NCBI GenBank assembly: GCA_027576995.1 | Contig: JANBQC010000074.1 | Location: 1-64,000, forward strand | Direction of reading: 5' to 3' | DNA from: Dimargaris cristalligena | Taxonomy: Eukaryota; Kickxellomycota; Dimargaritomycetes; Dimargaritales; Dimargaritaceae | Length of the DNA stretch: 64,000 nt | In this document: positions 50,700 through 60,916 of the stretch, piece by piece | Layout of the letters: every line of letters begins with the position of its first letter | How positions within the stretch are numbered: position 1 is the stretch's first letter | Made by a program: the position numbers and the translations under genes | Notes under the pieces: model-generated | Told to the model about the DNA's origin: nothing | The model's input: only the letters and a program-made list of their open reading frames with translations | Databases searched by the model: none

Positions 50700-51993
50700 C
50701 ATGGTCTAACCCAAAAGTTTTATTACTAGTGCTCTAAAATGTAAATAGTTTAAGATATTTACATATTTTTTTCTGTTTATTCAAAATAAGATCCTTTTTC
50801 ATTAATACACCACTGGAATCACCTAAATAATGAGTGGAAGTAGCTTAGAAATCCATCCTTTGAGATACCCTTTAGGATGTCAGTCACAGTGTCTTAGATG
50901 TCCTGTATAGAGCTGTAATGCTCCCCTTTTATATCCAGCTTAAGTTTTGGGAATAGCCAGAAGTCAGCTGGGGCTAGATCAGGTGAATACAGTAGGTGGT
51001 TAAGTACTATTACACCTCTTTTAGCTAAATATGCCCAGATAATTTTACACTTGTGTACAGGTGTATTATCATAGAGGATACTCCAGGACCCTTACTTCTT
51101 GTACTCTAGCCTTACACAATTGATCCTTGCTAGTAGGTGTATTAAGACTCCCAGGTAGTAATGACCAGTGACTGTTTGGCCTTGGGGAGTAAATTCCTAG
51201 TAGATAATCCCCTTGGAGTCAAAGAAAATAGTAAGCTAAGTCTTGATTTGGCTCAGTTGAAGGTGTGATTTCTTCAGTCTTGGATCTCGAGTACCTACCC
51301 ACTTAGAGCTATTATGTTTTGTTAATGGCTCATATTGGAAGCACCAAGTCTCATCACCAGCAACAATACTTCCAGCAAAATTTTGGTCATTTTCACCCAT
51401 TTTCTGTATATCCAAGCTATAGTCCACTCTGGACATCATTTAGTCATTGGTTAGCTAATGGGGGATAAACTGGGTGCAGATCTTTTTCAGTAAATCCTCA
51501 ACCAGAATCCTGTTAGTAGTGGACCTCTAAGTATTCCAGTCATATCCTTAAGTAATTGGGTGGTTATCTGCCAGTCAGTTTTCAGGATATTGGCAACCAT
51601 TTGGATGTGTTTCTTGCTACACCCTTCCTTTAGGCATCCTGAATGGGAGTTATCCTTGATCTCCTTCCAATCTTCTTTAAAGCTTGCAAACAAATGGAAA
51701 ATAGTCCTAAGAGTTATAGCACCATCCCCATGGATATTTTGGATTATCTCTAGGGTCTCATTGACACTTTTTCCAAGCTTATAACAGAGCTTAATGTTCA
51801 ATTGAATATCAAATTTTGAATACATGATGAGGTAGGAAAAATAGTATAGTAAAAAAACTAAAAATACTACAGCTTTTAAATTTTCCCACAATAGAGTTTT
51901 TATTTATCTATTTAAAACTGTTTCATAATAAAAGATGGTGCATGTGAAACCAATTTTACAGCCCCAGTAATAAAACTTTTTGGTCAGACCGTG
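50700..51993 (-). mobile_element. Full-length mariner element, inactive
   Basis: A 1294-base element flanked by TA on both sides (50698-50699 and 51994-51995), the target duplication of Tc1/mariner transposons. The terminal inverted repeats match over about 41 bases with about six differences: left CATGGTCTAACCCAAAAGTT, right (inverted) CACGGTCTGACCAAAAAGTT. The transposase on - has a DD34D catalytic triad. CpG is almost absent from the element. One terminal difference is CG in one repeat against TG in the other, as expected from deamination of methylated CpG. Confidence 0.93.
50777..51825 (-). pseudogene. Mariner transposase, DD34D (frameshift and several stops)
   Basis: Cut-and-paste transposase of about 350 codons, the usual mariner length. 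The likely start is the Met of MYSKFDIQLNIKLCYKLGKS at 51825. The N-terminal helix-turn-helix region matches mariner (ETLEIIQNIHGDGAITLRTI). Catalytic positions are seen in VAGDETW, LYDNTPVHKC and YSPDLAPADFWLFP, with 34 residues between the second and third Asp. A frameshift lies between 51487 and 51439. At least five in-frame stops follow (after QIKT, GIIY, LEYKK, SIQDI and SLFR). All three catalytic Asp codons survive, but no intact protein can be made. Confidence 0.93.
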
Positions 51994-52022
51994 TATTTAT
52001 TGCAATAGAGTAGGATAGATAA

Positions 52023-52166
52023 TATGGGAGAAGTTCATCCAAGCTGTATAACGAAAAGTCCATTAGATTCGGTCAATATTACTAGTTAAAAATACATTTC
52101 CCATATATTTTCCCATATACGTATAATGTAAACCCTTATATAGCTGGGCCGAATTTCACCCATATC
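52023..52166 (+). mobile_element. Small inverted-repeat element, copy E
   Basis: Starts TATGGGAGAAGTTCATCCAA, with ACGAAAAGTCCATTAGATTC inside, and ends GGCCGAATTTCACCCATATC. It lies 28 bases beyond the mariner element and 90 bases from the 3' end of the PDR gene. Confidence 0.7.
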
Positions 52167-52257
52167 AACTAAAGATGACTTGGATTATTTTTAGTATTAA
52201 TACATAATTGAATAATATTCTATTGGACCAAGTAGAATAAAAAAATGGCCTAACATA

Positions 52258-55200
52258 TTAGCGCTTGTTGGATCGGTAGAACTTGAGTCCTAGTAAGAGT
52301 ATAAGCAAATTGAATGCGCAGAACCCAACCATGATGAGGAAGTTGCGGTAGCGATGGGCAAAACTCCAATCCAACTGGTTTTCGTAATAGTCCTGGCCGT
52401 ATTTGTAAGGGCAGTAACGGCAATCGGACATATTGGCGGGATCCGACAAGTAGCCCGGGGCCTTGGACAGGAAGGCCTTGACGTAGGAGCCACACGACTG
52501 ACCGGAAGGGGGCTTGAACGAGTAGAACTCGTCAGGTTTGCACACGACCCGCTGCTGATACAGGTCGTTGACCAACAGCCCTTCCACGAAATAGTGGTAG
52601 GGGTCGATCCAGTACATCCAGCGGCGCCAGAAGGTCGGCATAAGCGCATAGGGGATGGTGACACCACAGAACAGCGCCATAAACGAAGCGGGAATGGGGT
52701 TTACCATGGACGCCACCACTTCGTTGGGGGTCCACGCGGCCACGGCCTGTCCGAATAACATGGCGAATACGGATAGGGCAATGTACATGATGTAGAAATA
52801 ACCAATCCGGCCGGGAATGCTATTGAGACCCACGGCCCAGTAGAAAATACCAAAGAAACACGAGGCGGCGAAAATCACGTAGGGTAGTTCGGTCAAAACC
52901 ATACCCGTGGCGAAGGCCCGCCAGTCGTAGAACCCGCTGGCCTCCTCCCGGGTGAACCAGGTGCGGTAGCGGATCAGCTGGGGTTGGACCTGATTGATGA
53001 TCAGAATACCCAACACGGACGTTTGGAACAGGACGAAAATGCGGTTCTGTAGGTCTACCGTACCGTCCCCCAACTGAATAAAGGTAATGGCCAGGAAGAA
53101 GGAGCAGAACACCTGGAGGAAAATTCGGTTAAGGTTGTATTCAGGATCCCGCCAGTAGGAGCGGAACATGCGCTTGAGCACAAGGGCACACTGGCCGGGG
53201 TAATGCAGGGAAAATTCCTTCTTATCCTCGGGGTTCGGTGGTCGGTTGCGACTGGCCTCCTTTTCGGCCGCGGCGATTTGGTGGACTTGTTCGATTTCAC
53301 GTTGGGCCACCGGGGACTCCCGCCATATATCCGGCCAGCTTAAATCGGACTTGGAACCAATGACGTCGAGAATGTACTCGGCTGGGTTAGCCGTAGGGGC
53401 ACAGGGGGCGGCACCGTGGGATTCGAAATAGTGAATAAGGGTTTCGCAGTTATGCCCCAGGTCACCAAAGTACACCGTGTTACCACCGGGCGCCAGGAGC
53501 AGCAACCGATCGAATTGCTCGAACAGCAGTGAACTGGGCTGATGAATGGTACACAACACCGTTTGGCCTTCCGCTGCCAGTTTACGGAGGAAGCGCACGA
53601 TACTGAAGGAGGACTGGGCGTCCAACCCGGAAGTGGGTTCGTCGAGGAACAGCACCTTGGGTTTGGCCACGAGTTCGACGGCAATGGTCAGGCGCTTGCG
53701 CTCTTCGGTCGATAGCCCGATACCCGACTCCACGGTACCCACCATGGCGTCGGCAATCTCGTCCATCTCCATAAGGTCTAGGACCCGCTCCACAAAAGTG
53801 TATTTCTCCGCCTTGCTCACACTGGCAGGTTGCCGTAATTCAGCGGAAAACTGGAGGGCTTCCCGTACAGTGGTGGACGGATTGTGGATATCCATTTGTT
53901 CACAATACCCGGTCTGCCGGCGTAGGGCCCGGGTAAGCGGTTCACCGCTCAACAGAATCTCACCCTCAATACGACCCACGTTCTTACGTTGGGCCAGCAC
54001 GTCCAAAAGGGTGGTTTTACCGGCACCACTCGCTCCCATTAGGGCGGTCATTTGGCCCGGTTTCACGTAACCGTTGACGTCGTTGAGCAGCTGAATTTCG
54101 GGGGCGCCGCGCTTCGGACCCGGTACAATGTACTTGATATTCTCCCAGCTGAGGGTCAGGCCGTTGGCCGCTCCCTTCGGGGCACCACCCCCGTCATCGG
54201 TGACGCCACCCAATTCTCCGGCGGGCATCTTGGGACCGGCCATGGGAATAACGCTGGCGGGGTTATTGTAGTTGACGTTGGGGTTCACATTGTAGTTGTT
54301 GACAAGGTTGGGGTCAGCGTTGTAGTTGTTGACGAGGTTGGGGTTGACGGTGTAGTTGTTGATGAGGTTAGGGTCACCCACCACTGGATCACCGGCCGGA
54401 TTGACCACCACCGGGGGAGGGGGAAGAGGAGCTCCGCCCACTTGAGTCCTTCGGAGTCGAGTCCTGCGGCCCAGGCGATTCTTTGCCATCGACAGCATGC
54501 GCTTGCCCATCGAGTGCTTGAACACATTAGTGCTATAGCCACCCCCACTGAATTCGAGGGTTTCGACAGCAATCATGGCCAGAATCACAAAGAGGGCGTA
54601 GAAACACATGACGGCGACGAAATCACGCCAGAGATCATTGGATTTAAACCCGTAGGAGGCCCGGATATAGTCCTCGCCGCGCACGATGGTGGTCCCGGGC
54701 CGGGAGCCGGCCAGGGTGCACACTTGGTGGGCAATGTCGTTGTATTGAGGGGCCCCACTGGGGATCAGCTGGGCGCCGGAGCACCGGATGAGTAGGCCCT
54801 TGAATTCGTTGGAGACGAGGGCCTTGAGTCCGTAGGCGATGGGGTTGATCCAGTATATCCATAGGACCCAGCCCCCCATCGAATGGGGGGGAATAAGATA
54901 ACCAGTCAGGAGGATAAACATGAGCAAAAATATACCAGACACGGCGTGGGCCGTATCTAAATCGGGACAGGCGTTACCAATCAGTCGGAATAGAGCAGTC
55001 AGGCAAAGTGTCGTGCCGAACAGGATCAACATGAAAATGAAGAACTTGCCCGCATTGGCCTGCAGTCCCGTCATCCAGTACAAAATGGCCGAAAACACAA
55101 CGACTTGGACAAAGGCTATCGGAATATCACTCAACAGCTGGGCCAAGTAGAGGGCGCTGGGGTGGTAAAAGGCGAATGATTTCTGCTTATAGAGGATCGG

Positions 55201-57363
55201 TCGATTGGAGAAACATTTGGGGATTTCCGAGTTGGCCACCAGGGTGTTGAACAGCAGGGCAAAGAACAGTACACCCCCTCGCGTGAAGGCCCCGTACGAA
55301 GTATCGGGTAGTTTAAAAAATAGAGACCCAACAATCACGGCCATACACCAGTTGTACAACATGCGGAAGACCAGTAGGCCGGGGTTCCCGAGGGTGAGCC
55401 TAATTTCGCGTTGCAAGCAGGCGATGATTTGGAACCAGTACGTGGTCTTGTAGCGCGACTTGCGCCGGATTTTGCTTTTACCTGCACCCATCTTCGATTC
55501 CTGGATCATTTCGCGGAAACGTTCGTCGGGGCGGTCGCGTTCCATTTCCGTCCGGTACCCCTGGATCTCCTGTAGCAACCGGGCGTGCGCGTGGGATTCC
55601 CGGAAGCTGTTCTCAAATTCCTCGGCGGTACGGGGTACCCGCTCCTCCATACCCGGGGCCACGCGAGCCTCTTCGCGGGTAGTGATACCGGTCAGAAAAT
55701 CAGAGGTGGTTTGCCGTTCGGGACACACGTAGCCTAGATTCTGGAAGTAGGACTTGGCCAGTTGGGCGGGGCCGAAGAAGATGCAGCGGCCATCAGCGAT
55801 CACCATGACCTTGTCAAAAATATTGTAGATATTCTCGGAGGCCTGGTAGAGCGACACGGCAGTGGTTCGGTGCATCAAATCGGCGACAATGCGGAGGGAA
55901 CGCACGTAGTCCAAGGCCGACGAAGCGTCCAGACCCTTGGTACTGCCGTCCCACACCGTGATGGTGGCATCGGTGGCCATCTGTTCGGCGATACTGGTAC
56001 GCTTCTTTTCACCACCGGAAATACCCCGGATCATGGAGTTCCCCACAATGGTGTCAGCGCAGCGCTGAAGACCGAACATCTTGATGAGAATGTCAGTCAC
56101 GGCGCGGCGACGCTGTGAACGGTTGGTCAAGATTCGGGTACTGGGGGTCTTCATCTTAAGGGCAAAATCGATGGTATTGCGCACCGTGAAGGTAGGGTAG
56201 TGGTAGTCCTCCTCTTGGTTATACACCACTTCACCCCGGTAGTGCTTGTCAATCTCCTGGGGCGAGATGCCGCCGTAGGAGACGTCACCGGTAATTTTGG
56301 AATAGGACTTGCGCTCGTTACCCATGATACGGAGCATGGTAGAACAGCCCGCGCCGGGTTTCCCCAAAACTAGGAGCATTTCTCCCGGACGGACGTAACC
56401 GTTGACTCCGTGGAGGATATGCTTGGTGACCACATTGGGCTTTTTCAGCGGGCGGCAGGTGGCAATACGCCAGACAAACTCGGGGGCATGCATAATGGCG
56501 TGCAACACAGGGGTAAGCACAGTCTCAATATGAGTCTGGGCCGTACCTTGGCCATAGACGTCCAGATTCTCGAACAGTAGCCCGAGTTCCTTCGGGGGTC
56601 GGCTGTCATCCGCATCCACGTGTTCGCGGATCTTTTCCCGGATGTCGTACAGCACGCCCCCTTCTTCGAGGTCGCGGGCCCCGGAGGCTGGCCCTGCCGG
56701 GATTTCCCCGTAATCGCGTCCGGCTCTAGCGGTGGGCGGCGGGTGGGTGGCCGAGACGGCCAGACTCTGCCGCTCGCACAAATCCTCGTACGCCTGGTTC
56801 GTGTCGTGGAAGTTGACCTGCGTGGGTTCACCAAAGACAATGTTATTGGAAATGCTTGCGGTATTGTAGGCGTTCCAAGTCGGGGCCCGTGCTAAATGAG
56901 CCCCGCCTATACTACGGCTGGTGCCCACACGCGTGATGTTGCTCTGGGTCCGGTAAGCCGGTGGAAGGGGGCCATCGACAGACTCGTGCTGATCACCCAG
57001 AATATCCCCAAACCGAATCACATTGGGGTTAGGTTGGCGCACAAATTCGCGGGCCCTGGCGCTGCTGGACGAAGTGCGGCGGTGGCGTTCACCGGTGTAG
57101 GGACCGTCGAAGGCCTCCTCCTCGGATGGCTCTCTCTGCTGGTCGGCCGTGGGTGGTTTCTCGTTGGAAATTTGGGTCGGGTGGGTGTCGGGTAGGGTAA
57201 TCTCCTCAAAGCCCGGCGAGGTATTATCAATAGGCTGGGCAGGTGCCGACGAAAAATCCCCCCCCGACCCATTGTGCACCCCGTCGCCTACTCCTCCCTG
57301 GGCGTAGGGGTCCTGTGGAGGTGGCTCGGGGGCCTGAACCTTCTGGGTCTTTTTACGACCCAT
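52258..57363 (-). CDS. PDR-type (ABCG) full-size multidrug ABC transporter
   Basis: ATP-driven efflux pump of the plasma membrane, with the reverse topology NBD-TMD-NBD-TMD. It has 1701 residues in one exon, longer than the usual roughly 1500 because of a disordered N-terminal part and a long linker. NBD1 has the fungal-style degenerate Walker A LGKPGAGCST (about residue 331), the signature RGISGGEKKRTSIAE and the Walker B region TVWDGSTKGLDASS. NBD2 has a canonical Walker A GASGAGKTTLLDVL (about residue 1105), the divergent signature LSTEERKRLTIAVEL and FLDEPTSGLDAQSS, with the H-loop TIHQPSS. Two sets of about six membrane helices follow the NBDs. This pairing of one degenerate and one canonical site is normal for Pdr5/Cdr1-like pumps. 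The linker before NBD2 holds a PNLVNNYN repeat. Substrates cannot be predicted. Confidence 0.96.
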   Translation of the reverse strand: MGRKKTQKVQAPEPPPQDPYAQGGVGDGVHNGSGGDFSSAPAQPIDNTSPGFEEITLPDTHPTQISNEKPPTADQQREPSEEEAFDGPYTGERHRRTSSSSARAREFVRQPNPNVIRFGDILGDQHESVDGPLPPAYRTQSNITRVGTSRSIGGAHLARAPTWNAYNTASISNNIVFGEPTQVNFHDTNQAYEDLCERQSLAVSATHPPPTARAGRDYGEIPAGPASGARDLEEGGVLYDIREKIREHVDADDSRPPKELGLLFENLDVYGQGTAQTHIETVLTPVLHAIMHAPEFVWRIATCRPLKKPNVVTKHILHGVNGYVRPGEMLLVLGKPGAGCSTMLRIMGNERKSYSKITGDVSYGGISPQEIDKHYRGEVVYNQEEDYHYPTFTVRNTIDFALKMKTPSTRILTNRSQRRRAVTDILIKMFGLQRCADTIVGNSMIRGISGGEKKRTSIAEQMATDATITVWDGSTKGLDASSALDYVRSLRIVADLMHRTTAVSLYQASENIYNIFDKVMVIADGRCIFFGPAQLAKSYFQNLGYVCPERQTTSDFLTGITTREEARVAPGMEERVPRTAEEFENSFRESHAHARLLQEIQGYRTEMERDRPDERFREMIQESKMGAGKSKIRRKSRYKTTYWFQIIACLQREIRLTLGNPGLLVFRMLYNWCMAVIVGSLFFKLPDTSYGAFTRGGVLFFALLFNTLVANSEIPKCFSNRPILYKQKSFAFYHPSALYLAQLLSDIPIAFVQVVVFSAILYWMTGLQANAGKFFIFMLILFGTTLCLTALFRLIGNACPDLDTAHAVSGIFLLMFILLTGYLIPPHSMGGWVLWIYWINPIAYGLKALVSNEFKGLLIRCSGAQLIPSGAPQYNDIAHQVCTLAGSRPGTTIVRGEDYIRASYGFKSNDLWRDFVAVMCFYALFVILAMIAVETLEFSGGGYSTNVFKHSMGKRMLSMAKNRLGRRTRLRRTQVGGAPLPPPPVVVNPAGDPVVGDPNLINNYTVNPNLVNNYNADPNLVNNYNVNPNVNYNNPASVIPMAGPKMPAGELGGVTDDGGGAPKGAANGLTLSWENIKYIVPGPKRGAPEIQLLNDVNGYVKPGQMTALMGASGAGKTTLLDVLAQRKNVGRIEGEILLSGEPLTRALRRQTGYCEQMDIHNPSTTVREALQFSAELRQPASVSKAEKYTFVERVLDLMEMDEIADAMVGTVESGIGLSTEERKRLTIAVELVAKPKVLFLDEPTSGLDAQSSFSIVRFLRKLAAEGQTVLCTIHQPSSLLFEQFDRLLLLAPGGNTVYFGDLGHNCETLIHYFESHGAAPCAPTANPAEYILDVIGSKSDLSWPDIWRESPVAQREIEQVHQIAAAEKEASRNRPPNPEDKKEFSLHYPGQCALVLKRMFRSYWRDPEYNLNRIFLQVFCSFFLAITFIQLGDGTVDLQNRIFVLFQTSVLGILIINQVQPQLIRYRTWFTREEASGFYDWRAFATGMVLTELPYVIFAASCFFGIFYWAVGLNSIPGRIGYFYIMYIALSVFAMLFGQAVAAWTPNEVVASMVNPIPASFMALFCGVTIPYALMPTFWRRWMYWIDPYHYFVEGLLVNDLYQQRVVCKPDEFYSFKPPSGQSCGSYVKAFLSKAPGYLSDPANMSDCRYCPYKYGQDYYENQLDWSFAHRYRNFLIMVGFCAFNLLILLLGLKFYRSNKR
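54267..54380 (-). repeat. In-frame minisatellite in the PDR linker
   Basis: About 30-base units encode DPNLVNNYNA, DPNLVNNYNV and variants (about residues 994-1031), between the first membrane domain and NBD2. At DNA level the units differ at few bases, which suggests recent expansion. Confidence 0.85.
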
Positions 57364-60300
57364 ATTGGCAAACGTCTTAATGGGAGAGGCAAAGTCGAAT
57401 AATACTCACGTTGTGTGAATTGCTTAAATGGTAATGATGGTTGAAGTATTTATAAATATAGACGTGGCAAATATCGCTCCACTAGTATGTGCGGTCAGGG
57501 ATATTAAAAATGTAATAGTACAAGAAGGTTGGTTAGTTATCGGGAAAATGAATGTAATAGTGAGACTAGGTGTTTTTAAAGGAGTGTCAACTAAATAAAG
57601 ATAAAAGGTTCAGGACCGATCCCTATGTGGGTCAAATCAATGGTAACCATTCCCTGATATATGGGTTTATTGAAAGGCGTGATGGGATCCAACTATAAGC
57701 TATTGAGTGAATCGCAGGAGACCCAGAGTGTTGGCATTTACCTTGTTAGAGCAGTAATGATTCAGTTAGGTCCGAGATCGAACCTATTACGGCTTTGCAA
57801 CAATATGTGATGGTAACTGGTCCTATTGGGTTTAGATACCACTAGTAACAGAAATGTTTCAGATTGGTAATGGCAATGGCTCAAACAAGAAACGGGAACG
57901 TAAATTAAATAGCAGAAGCACTGTTTGAACGAAATAGTAGTGAAACAATTCCCCGTCTTGGAAGGGAAGGGGGGGGGTCATGTACTTTTATATGAAACTC
58001 GCTCGTTGGCCGAATTCGGCCTCTCCCATTTCGCTCTCTGACGTACTTCGTTCAGCAACTTAAAGAGCCCGGGAGCGCCATCCCCCTATCTAGTCCTATC
58101 ATCGTCTAATTCAACGACTAGGGCGCACCACCCTGCCCTACCCACCTACGCTATTCGCGATACGCTTACGAATTCGCCCAAATTTCTTAACGCCAAAGGA
58201 AGGCCCTCCCATATTTACTGCTTAGGAGGACAATTTCCCCCCGATCGGGTGGGATTTGGGTGTCTTTTAGTGCTGGGAATGCCAAGGCCCAGAGCCACAG
58301 CATATAAATCACCGCTGACTAGAGCTATCCGGAATGCCAGACAAAAAAGAGGGGAGAGCAGTCCTGTTGGCGCAATGCCATCCACACCACCACCATACCT
58401 TGGCCGCGCTCTCTTCGGCGCCGACGTCGGCGCTTTCGACTAAGTGTTATTGGCATCCAATGGGCTTCGTGGTATGGTGATGAAGAGAGGACAGTCATTT
58501 GATACGATATCGTTGGCGTTACCAGAAAACGCGCCAAGGTCGTCTTCGCTTCTCTTAGCACCCTGCCATTTTCACTTTTTTATTAAATGGAAGTTAGTTG
58601 CTCTATCTCTCTAGAAATCAGGGGTGAAGGTGGGGGGTGGCTAATTTGGCTTAGCCTAGGGCGAAAAGTGCCATTAGGGAAGGGGCTGACGCAAAGGGGC
58701 CCAATGTCCACCAATCAGTTTTCTGGTGATTGTGTTCGGTTCATTGGAGTAAGGATGCGAATGGGTGGTGGAAATAGTCTCAACAAATTCTCGTTATCGT
58801 TTCCCCGGTAAGATTGGGGGCGTCTAGTCGATGGCGTAATGAAAATGCCTGGCTTGGTAAGTTGCCAAATGAGACACCCATAAAATTCGGCTAATATTTT
58901 GTGCCTGGGAGAGTGTGTACAAAACATACACAAACTTTTATTACTAAGCTGGCCGGGTACTCAGACGCGTGGCTATTGACATGTGTGTATCATATCTGAC
59001 ATCTGACTGAAGTTGACACATTGCAAGGTTCAACAGGATTTGTAAGCACATAGTCGAAAGAAAAGATGAGGTGACTCTAGGGACTTTATCCGTAGGATAC
59101 TAGGGAGGTATAATGTCTGCGAAATACGACTTGCAATGGTGGTGGTTGGTCAGTAAGTGTATAAGCCCAACTGTGGATAGATCACGGTGGTCTGGGAACT
59201 GTCTCGGCGGTTAGTATCGGCTGATAGAGCGTTATCCGAGAGCTAGCCGTATCCCTTAATATAATAAACCGAATATTAGTCAGCGCAAAACCCTCATGGG
59301 AGGCCAAATGTTCGATATATTAAACATGAAACCAACTACGTAGTCTGAGGAACCTAGATATTTAAGCGATAACAATACCCACCCAAGCTGTTGATTACTA
59401 AGCTCAGCTAGTCTATGCTCAGGATAGATTGTTAGGCAAAAAGGAATGGAGTATTTCGAGTTAATCATAAAAGCAGCTATTACTAAGATCGTTTCGCAGA
59501 ACATTGTTGACCACATAGTATAAGGATAAAGGGCGTAAGAAAATTAGGGCTGGGTGTGAGAAGAACGCACCGGTAATTTGGTATGGGTATAAGAAGGAAA
59601 TGGGGGTGAGAAACTAAGGCGAGGTAAAACTCAAAAACGTAGACAACTGGGGTTGGTGGTCATAACTGCATTCCTCTTTTCAAAGGACAACGAGTCTAAG
59701 TTTACAAGGAATACTTTTATCCCCAGATAGACCTTGGATCCCCTGTCGTCAGTTACACGGAGAAATGCACTATTATTTTATCTGGTGAAGTTAACCCAAC
59801 TCATAAACCAGGTAGAGAGGGGGAATCGGGATGGATAGAATAGCCAGGCTTCTAATAAAAACCGGTCTAATCGGCCATTAGCCACGTTGCATAGCCATGT
59901 TCATCGGTGTAGCCCATTCAATGATCACAGGTAAAGGGTTGTTCTGGCTGGTTGATCATGAATGCCCCATATTCGCACTGTCCGGGTACCGCCAATCCCC
60001 CTTATAATACATAGTGGGCTGTGCTATGGCATCGCAAGGTTTTGTTGCATGAGTAAACCATGAATCCCTCCTACCGCTTACCCACTGAAACCTAGCAGAG
60101 GACGTATAAACCCGGTTGAGCTTAGGTGGGGAGATGCCTGACGAAACGATTCAGCTTAAATTAAAGGGGTTTTTTTCCGCAATAGTAGATATTAGTAGAA
60201 GAGAATGTGGCTGTGCCGCAGTGTTTGGTGTAAAAATAACAGCCAACTACTACTTTACACCGCGTTTGCTTTGTAACAGCCCATCAAATCAAGAGGCAGT

Positions 60301-60916
60301 GGCTACTGTGGGCTTCTCAACTCGGGTAAAAAAAGTGTAAATAGCAACCAGCTTATTTACTGAGTGGGTTATATATGTAATTCGTATGGTGGTAACTTCT
60401 ATGAATGTCCAAAAAGACAGGTAGGAAATTTAGAAATATGCAATGGTATACACATAAATCAATAGCCATATAGTATTAGCCTGGAAAGCAATCCTTTCAC
60501 CACAGAAGGTGGGGGGGCCCTTTACCTTAGCCATAGATAGACCTGTTTAATTTGTGGGGCCTCAGTTGACAGGCTACGTTGTTTTGTACAGCTCACATTC
60601 TCACACGCACTTAGACTTAAGCTGACTTTACCCGCTGGCGATTCCACAAGAGGAGGGAGGGGTCACACCGCGTCACTCTCATCTTGATCTATTCGATTTT
60701 TGTCTACCTTGTCCTTTCCATTCGTCCATGTTCCATTATTTTCCAGCTATTCCTGTATAACATTTAATTCGCCCATTTCACCTAAACCTCACTATACCCT
60801 CCTATTCATATTCGACTAGTGACCCCGAATCTACATTCTTATCTTCCCAGCTCACTACTAACGCGTCTTTTCCGGCTGGCCAGGCTTCAATTCCAAGGCC
60901 TTCCGCCCCCTCTAAG
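57364..60916. promoter_or_regulatory. Divergent intergenic region between PDR and TAF2, 3.5 kb
   Basis: Presumably holds both promoters. No gene is recognised. A 78-codon frame at 58325-58561 (-) has a run of nine basic residues but resembles no ribosomal protein I know. A 74-codon frame at 58587-58811 (+) ends near a GTAAG site but has no partner exon that I could find. Confidence 0.4.

Noticed and set aside
58325..58561. Arg-rich frame considered as ribosomal protein eL41
   Set aside because: The run of basic residues is embedded in an unrelated 78-codon frame and lacks the Trp and the pattern of eL41.
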